From assembly GCA_022425325.1 (NCBI GenBank), contig JAKMFW010000006.1, forward strand, positions 1-39,864: a DNA stretch of 39,864 nucleotides, in the 5' to 3' direction. Positions 33,459 through 39,864 of this stretch are shown piece by piece. The position numbers and the translations under genes were made by a program. Every line of letters starts with the position of its first letter. Positions within the stretch are counted from its first letter, which is position 1. The notes beneath the pieces are model-generated. The model saw only the letters and a list, made by a program, of their open reading frames with translations. It was not told the DNA's origin and did no database searches. The DNA is from Acidimicrobiales bacterium (GTDB lineage Bacteria; Actinomycetota; Acidimicrobiia; Acidimicrobiales; Aldehydirespiratoraceae).

Positions 33459-35435
33459 ATGCCATCCGGCGCCCCGTCCACCGATCTCTGGCCCCGCCTT
33501 GAGCCGCTCCTGCCCCAGGTGCAAAAGCCGGCGCGCTACATCGGGTGTGAAGACGGCATGCAGACCCCCGAACACGGGCCTGACAAGACCTCCTGGCTGT
33601 TCACCTACCCGGACACCTACGAAATCGGGCTGCCCAACGCCGGACTCCAGATCCTCTACGAGATCATCAACGAACGCCCGGATGCCGCTGCCGAGCGCTC
33701 CTACGCCCCCTGGGTCGACATGGAAGAGCTCTTGCGCCGTGAGGGGCTGCCGTTGTTCTCGGTCGACACCCACAAACCGGCCGGCGAGTTCGACATCATC
33801 GCCTTCAACCTCTCGGCCGAGTTGACCTACACGAACCTCGTCAACTGCATCGATCTCGCCGGTGTGCCGATCCACTCGGCTCGACGTTCGGATGCCGATC
33901 CACTCATCGCGGTCGGCGGTCACTGCACCTACAACCCCGAACCGATCGCCGACTTCGTCGACCTGGTCGTGCTGGGCGACGGCGAAGAAGCCATCGGCGA
34001 CATCACTGACCTCGTCGGCGAGTGGAAGCGCAACGGCAAGAACGCCGGCACCCGCGAAGGTCTGCTCCGGGAGCTCTCGAAGATCGAGGGCGTCTATGTC
34101 CCGTCGATGTACGAGGTCGAGTACGACGGCGAGTTCCTCGCCGCTGTCACTCCCCGGTACCCCGACGTGCCCGAGAAGGTCGAGAAGCGCACCGTCGCCG
34201 ACCTCGCCGATTGGCCGTACCCCAAGCAGCAGCTCGTCCCCATGACCGAGGTCGTCCACGATCGCCTCGCCGTCGAAGTTTTCCGTGGCTGCACGCGCGG
34301 GTGTCGCTTCTGCCAGGCGGGCATGATCACCCGTCCCGTGCGTGAGCGCCCCGCCGAGCAGGTCAGCCGCATGATCTCGGAGGGCCTCCAGCGCACCGGA
34401 TACGACGAAGTATCGCTCACCTCGCTTTCCACCGCTGACTTCTCCGGGATCGAGAAGGTCGTCGCCGACACCGTGTCCGATCAAGGCGTGGGCCAAGTGT
34501 CGGTGGCGCTGCCGTCGCTGCGAGTCGACGCCTTCACCGTCGGTATCGCTGCCGAACTCCAGCGGGCCCGTCGAACCGGCCTCACCTTCGCCCCCGAAGC
34601 TGGCTCCTGGCGCATGCGTCAGGTCATCAACAAGCTCATCCGTGAAGAAGACCTCTACGGCGCCGTCGAATCGGCCTACAGCCAGGGCTGGCGTCGCATG
34701 AAGCTGTACTTCCTCACGGGTCTCCCCACCGAGACCGACGACGACACCCTCGGCATCGCCGAGCTCGGTCGCAACTGTGTCGAGCTGGGGAAGAAGTACA
34801 ACTCCTCTGCCTCGGTCACCGTCTCGGTCGGTGGCTTCGTTCCGAAGCCGCAGACCCCGTTCCAGTGGTTCGGGCAGAACACCGAGGAAGAGCTTCGCCG
34901 CAAGGTGGAGCTGCTCAAGAACGACCTGCGCGGCACCAAGGGTGTGCAGCTCAAGTGGCACGACACCCGGGCATCGCTCGCCGAAGGCATCACCAGCCGT
35001 GGCGACCGACGACTCGGTGCCGTGATCGAATACGTGTGGCGCCACGGCGGCACATTCCAGGAGTGGTCCGAACACTTCTCCATCGACCTCTGGCTCGAGG
35101 CGCTTGCCGCCAACGGTCTTGATGTCGAGTGGTACGTGTATCGGCACCGCACCGAAGACGAGTTGCTCCCCTGGGATCACCTCTCAGCCGGTCTCCACAA
35201 GGATTTCCTGTGGCAGGACTGGCGTGATGCGCTCGAGGAACTCGGCCTCGAGGACTGCCGGTGGACACCGTGCTACGACTGCGGCGCGTGCACCGGCTAC
35301 GGGATCGAACACGTGGTGGCATCAGCCACGCCGCCTGCGGGCGGAAGCCAGGGAACAGGCGTCGACCTGTCCGCTGGTGGAGCGGTTCCCGTCACGCTGC
35401 AGACCAGCAAGCCGATCGGAGTCGGTGGCTCGTGA
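33459..35435 (+). CDS. B12-binding-domain radical SAM protein (TIGR03960 type)
   Basis: 658 aa. N-terminal cobalamin-binding-like region (FTYPDTYEIGLPNAGLQILYEIINERPDAAAERSYAPW), then a radical SAM core with the cluster motif CTRGCRFCQAG. C-terminal cysteines in CRWTPCYDCGACTGYG may hold a further metal site. The family is conserved in actinobacteria, firmicutes and cyanobacteria, and is almost always next to a DUF2344 gene as here (GTGA overlap). The pair and its place before RNase E/G and rplU suggest a tRNA or rRNA modification role, which is not established. Confidence 0.92.
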   Translation: MPSGAPSTDLWPRLEPLLPQVQKPARYIGCEDGMQTPEHGPDKTSWLFTYPDTYEIGLPNAGLQILYEIINERPDAAAERSYAPWVDMEELLRREGLPLFSVDTHKPAGEFDIIAFNLSAELTYTNLVNCIDLAGVPIHSARRSDADPLIAVGGHCTYNPEPIADFVDLVVLGDGEEAIGDITDLVGEWKRNGKNAGTREGLLRELSKIEGVYVPSMYEVEYDGEFLAAVTPRYPDVPEKVEKRTVADLADWPYPKQQLVPMTEVVHDRLAVEVFRGCTRGCRFCQAGMITRPVRERPAEQVSRMISEGLQRTGYDEVSLTSLSTADFSGIEKVVADTVSDQGVGQVSVALPSLRVDAFTVGIAAELQRARRTGLTFAPEAGSWRMRQVINKLIREEDLYGAVESAYSQGWRRMKLYFLTGLPTETDDDTLGIAELGRNCVELGKKYNSSASVTVSVGGFVPKPQTPFQWFGQNTEEELRRKVELLKNDLRGTKGVQLKWHDTRASLAEGITSRGDRRLGAVIEYVWRHGGTFQEWSEHFSIDLWLEALAANGLDVEWYVYRHRTEDELLPWDHLSAGLHKDFLWQDWRDALEELGLEDCRWTPCYDCGACTGYGIEHVVASATPPAGGSQGTGVDLSAGGAVPVTLQTSKPIGVGGS

Positions 35436-36160
35436 GGTTGCGAATCGCGTTCAGCAAGCACGGCAAGATCCGGTTCACGTCGCATCGCGATGTGGCTCGG
35501 ATTTGGGAACGTGCGCTGCGCCGGACCAAACTCCCTGTCGCCTACAGCGAGGGGTTTACGCCTCGTCCGAAGCTCTCGTTCGGCCTCGCGCTCTCCACCG
35601 GCCATGAGTCCGAGGGGGAGTACCTCGATGTCGATCTCGATCCCGAACAGGGAGCAGATCTCGATCTCGCAGGGCTCACCACCCACCTCAGTGCTCAGCT
35701 GCCGGTGGGTATGACCGCAACCGGAGTGGTCGTTATCGACCGCCGGATGCCGTCGCTGCAGCAGGCAGTCACCTCGTGTACCTGGCAGATCGACGTCCGC
35801 GACGTTGATGAGTCCACGGCGCAAGCCGCGATCGATGCGGCCCTTGCGGCGGACGAACTCATGATCACGCGCGAACGCAAGGGCAAGGAAGTCACCGACG
35901 ACATCCGCCCCCTCGTGTTCGGTTTGGCCGTCGATCAGCCGATCGAAAACGGAGTGCGGCTGATCGCTGAACTCGGCACCCAACCCCGTGCGGTTCGGGT
36001 CACCGAGCTCCTGTCAGCCCTCGACCCGCCGCTCGCCGAGCCCTTGCTCAACGAGCCACGAGTCCTCCGGGTTCACCAATGGATTACCACCGACGACGGC
36101 GAGCGCTACGACCCAATGAGTGTCGCCGCAGCCGCGTCCGCACCGGTGGGGGTCGCATGA
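35432..36160 (+). CDS. DUF2344 (TIGR03936-type) protein
   Basis: 242 aa from GTG 35432, which overlaps the radical SAM stop by four bases. The N-terminus RLRIAFSKHGKIRFTSHRDVARIWERALRRTKLPVAYSEGFTPRPKLSFGLALSTG is the family signature. In some genomes this domain is fused to the radical SAM partner, so the two very likely act together. Molecular function is unknown. Confidence 0.88.
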   Translation: MRLRIAFSKHGKIRFTSHRDVARIWERALRRTKLPVAYSEGFTPRPKLSFGLALSTGHESEGEYLDVDLDPEQGADLDLAGLTTHLSAQLPVGMTATGVVVIDRRMPSLQQAVTSCTWQIDVRDVDESTAQAAIDAALAADELMITRERKGKEVTDDIRPLVFGLAVDQPIENGVRLIAELGTQPRAVRVTELLSALDPPLAEPLLNEPRVLRVHQWITTDDGERYDPMSVAAAASAPVGVA

Positions 36161-36196
36161 TCTCCGCCGCTGCGTCTACGACGAAAGACGAAACTT

Positions 36197-37942
<1,746 letters not shown>

Positions 37943-37997
37943 TGCCAGCCCAGGGAATTCGGCCCGCTCCTCGGGCCGGATTTCCACACCGACCCGC

Positions 37998-38003
37998 TAA
38001 CCT
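37998..38003 (+). promoter_or_regulatory. -10-like box TAACCT of rplU
   Basis: Ends 9 bases before ATG 38013 and partly overlaps a GAGG (38004 region), so the mRNA may have a very short leader. Confidence 0.4.
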
Positions 38004-38012
38004 GAGGCACCT

Positions 38013-38321
38013 ATGTACGCAGTAGTCAAGACCGGCGGCAAGCAGTACCGCGTGGAAGAGGGCCAGACCCTCGAGGTCGACCGGGCTGGCGAGCCTGGCG
38101 CCGAGTTGACCCTTCCCGCCGTGCTCGTCGTTGACGGCGACACCGTGCTCGCGACCCCGGATCAGTTGTCCGGCGCGTCCGTCACTGCTCGCATCGTCGA
38201 CGATGCCAAGGGCCCGAAGATCAACGGGTTCGTTTACAAGAACAAGTCGAACAACCGGAAGCGTTGGGGCCATCGCGCAGCGTTGAGCACCATCGAGATC
38301 ACCGGCATCACGAAGGGCTGA
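38013..38321 (+). CDS. rplU: 50S ribosomal protein L21
   Basis: 102 aa, standard length. MYAVVKTGGKQYRVEEGQTLEVDR at the start and VYKNKSNNRKRWGHRAALSTIEITGI at the end are diagnostic. It is followed by rpmA after 6 bases. Confidence 0.98.
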   Translation: MYAVVKTGGKQYRVEEGQTLEVDRAGEPGAELTLPAVLVVDGDTVLATPDQLSGASVTARIVDDAKGPKINGFVYKNKSNNRKRWGHRAALSTIEITGITKG

Positions 38322-38327
38322 TCAACC

Positions 38328-38579
38328 ATGTCGAAGACCAAGGGTGGCGGCTCCACCAAGAACGGGCGTGACTCCAACGCCCAGCGCCTCGGCGTCAAGG
38401 TCTACGACGGCACCGTCGTGACCGCCGGCTCGATCATCGTCCGTCAGCGTGGCACCAAGTTCCACCCGGGTGAGAACGTCGGTATCGGCGGCGACGACAC
38501 GTTGTTCGCCAAGGCCGACGGTGTGGTCAAGTTCGGTTCCCGTAAGGGACGCAAGCTGGTCGACGTCCTGCCCAACTGA
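38328..38579 (+). CDS. rpmA: 50S ribosomal protein L27
   Basis: 83 aa. [28 protein letters not shown] and [26 protein letters not shown] are diagnostic. The N-terminus begins near the mature form, with no cleavable leader as in some firmicutes. A strong intrinsic terminator follows 21 bases later. Confidence 0.98.
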   Translation: MSKTKGGGSTKNGRDSNAQRLGVKVYDGTVVTAGSIIVRQRGTKFHPGENVGIGGDDTLFAKADGVVKFGSRKGRKLVDVLPN

Positions 38580-38600
38580 GCAGGGTCGATCCCGGCACCA

Positions 38601-38635
38601 CGCCTTCGCTTCGGCGAAGGCGTTTGTCGTTTTCG
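38601..38635 (+). terminator. Intrinsic terminator of rplU-rpmA
   Basis: CGCCTTCGC (38601-38609), UUCG tetraloop, GCGAAGGCG (38614-38622), then TTTGTCGTTTT. A perfect 9-bp stem with a stable loop and U-rich tail, between convergent genes. It is the clearest terminator in the window. Confidence 0.88.
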
Positions 38636-38663
38636 GAGGCCGAGCCGGGTGCTGTCGGCGCGC

Positions 38664-39794
38664 CTAGCCCGGAGCGTCGATACCGCGGGGGAGGGCCTCC
38701 ACATCGAAACCCAACCAGTCCTGGGCACAGTTGATCGCATAGCGATCGGTCATGCCGGCGACCCATCGCACCGCCGCATGCCGCACGCCTGCCTCGCTGT
38801 CGTCGGTGAGCAGCCTTGCTGGCAGACGGTTCGGATCGGCACTCAGGTGTTCGACCAGTGCTTGGAGCACGGTGACGACCCGATGGGCCTGATCGCGGGA
38901 CTCGTCTCGGAGGTAGATGTTCTCGTAGTTGAACGCCCGGAACGCCGAGAGCGCCGACGCTCCCTCGGGGGTCATGCCGATCAACCCGGTGCGCTCGGCT
39001 GCCTCGATCATCGATCCGATGAAACCCGCCAGCTGTGTGCGACGAGACGTGCCGCAGAACGACCGGACCTCCTCGGGAAGGTCGTTCGCTCGCACGACGC
39101 CGGCCGTCACTGCGTCCTCGAAGTCGTGGCAGACGTAGGCGATGCGGTCGGCCCACGACACGACCTCACCCTCGGGGGTCTGCGGTGCCGGACGTGACCA
39201 CGAGTGGTTTCGGATGCCGTCGAGGGTTTGGGAGCAGAGGTTGAGTGGTTTCAGGGTGACATCAGCACCCCAGACCGCATGGTTGAACCCGCCCTCGACA
39301 TACGGGGCGAGCGCATCCTCGGAGGCGTGGCCCCCGGGCCCGTGACCACAGTCGTGTCCGAGTGCGATCGCTTCAGTGAGCGGCACGTTCAACCCGAGCG
39401 CCCAACTGACCGATCGGGCGACCTGGGTGACCTCGAGCGCATGCGTCAGTCGAGTGCGTTGGTGATCGTCGGGAAACACGAAGACCTGGGTTTTGCCGGC
39501 GAGCCGTCGAAATGATGCGGCGTGCAGAATCCGGTCGCGATCGCGCTCAAAGCAGGTGCGGGTCTGGTCGGGCGCTTCTTCCGTGAGTCGGTCGCCGGCG
39601 CCCTGTGAGCGGGTCGCCCCCGGCCGCAGTGTTGCCTCTTCGATCACCTCTCGGGCTTCCCGCTCCATTGCCTTGCCCGGCGCAACCGACGCATGAGAAT
39701 CGCGGTGAGCACGCTCGATTCCCTGTTCGGCGTGTCCCTTCATGGTCGTGCCCCACGCTGCTTCGACCTCTGTGAGATCCCGCTCGGACTGCAT
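38664..39794 (-). CDS. dgt: dGTPase-like HD-domain triphosphohydrolase
   Basis: 376 aa. Hydrolyses dNTPs (classically dGTP) to the nucleoside and triphosphate. HD motif: RDRILHAASFRRLAGKTQVF, TRLTHALEVTQVARS, LGHDCGHGPGGHASEDAL and SWADRIAYVCHD supply the metal-binding His and Asp residues. The start is ATG 39794, backed by TAGGCT 8 bases upstream; the open frame extends 15 codons further without similarity. GHGPGGH differs from the common GHPPFGH. It converges on rpmA. Confidence 0.9.
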   Translation of the reverse strand: MQSERDLTEVEAAWGTTMKGHAEQGIERAHRDSHASVAPGKAMEREAREVIEEATLRPGATRSQGAGDRLTEEAPDQTRTCFERDRDRILHAASFRRLAGKTQVFVFPDDHQRTRLTHALEVTQVARSVSWALGLNVPLTEAIALGHDCGHGPGGHASEDALAPYVEGGFNHAVWGADVTLKPLNLCSQTLDGIRNHSWSRPAPQTPEGEVVSWADRIAYVCHDFEDAVTAGVVRANDLPEEVRSFCGTSRRTQLAGFIGSMIEAAERTGLIGMTPEGASALSAFRAFNYENIYLRDESRDQAHRVVTVLQALVEHLSADPNRLPARLLTDDSEAGVRHAAVRWVAGMTDRYAINCAQDWLGFDVEALPRGIDAPG

Positions 39795-39802
39795 GAGCGC
39801 CG

Positions 39803-39808
39803 AGCCTA
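39803..39808 (-). promoter_or_regulatory. -10-like box TAGGCT of the dGTPase-like gene
   Basis: Ends 8 bases before ATG 39794 on the minus strand; same hexamer and spacing as tig. Confidence 0.5.
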
Positions 39809-39857
39809 GGCGGCCTCCCGCATGCGGCGAATGACCCATGTCGCATCGGGCAGCCCG

Positions 39858-39863
39858 TAGCCT
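39858..39863 (+). promoter_or_regulatory. Possible -10-like box TAGCCT at window end
   Basis: Same hexamer as ndk and the radical SAM gene. By the spacing seen here, a plus-strand start codon would be expected just beyond the window, about 39870-39873. Confidence 0.3.
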
Positions 39864-39864
39864 T

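Overview
The window looks like chromosomal DNA of a GC-rich, free-living actinobacterium, most likely class Acidimicrobiia (Ilumatobacter-like, probably aquatic). Grounds: the actinobacterial gene orders tig-clpP-clpX, mreBCD-mrdA-rodA and radical SAM-DUF2344-RNase E/G-rplU-rpmA; a secretin-less Tad pilus locus; and -10-like TANNNT boxes placed 6-9 bases before many start codons, as in leaderless actinobacterial genes. The taxon is an inference from gene content.

Layout. 1-5540, mostly minus strand: a frameshifted pectinacetylesterase-family lipoprotein running off the left edge, a small unknown gene, a redoxin gene with an in-frame TGA that I read as selenocysteine (UPPC redox motif, SECIS-like hairpin just downstream), a membrane-anchored collagen-like surface protein, and tmRNA (ssrA). 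A 56-bp repeat with a conserved hairpin lies after both the redoxin gene and tmRNA. 5675-8497: cytochrome P450, smpB, an SRPBCC-like protein and a JAMM metallopeptidase. 8494-15145, minus strand: a compact Tad/Flp pilus operon with mostly 4-base start/stop overlaps, divergent from a small excisionase-type HTH gene; the shared promoter region holds a perfect inverted repeat. 15614-21839: an enolase-superfamily enzyme, a sulfotransferase coupled to a DUF1214 protein, an L,D-transpeptidase and a membrane-anchored Lon-type (S16) peptidase without ATPase.

22023-39864 is housekeeping: tRNA-Gly(UCC), tig-clpP-clpX-folC, ndk, the elongasome operon mreB-mreC-mreD-mrdA-rodA, then radical SAM, DUF2344, RNase E/G, rplU and rpmA ending in a clear intrinsic terminator, and a dGTPase-like HD hydrolase on the minus strand.

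How the parts fit: tmRNA (tag ANTDDLTLAA) and SmpB rescue stalled ribosomes, and ClpXP, also encoded here, is the expected protease for LAA-ending tags; trigger factor is the ribosome-bound chaperone. The mre/mrdA/rodA set builds the lateral wall, to which the L,D-transpeptidase may add cross-links. The standout observation is the probable selenoprotein at 1827-2978, which ordinary gene calling would split into two fragments or call a pseudogene.
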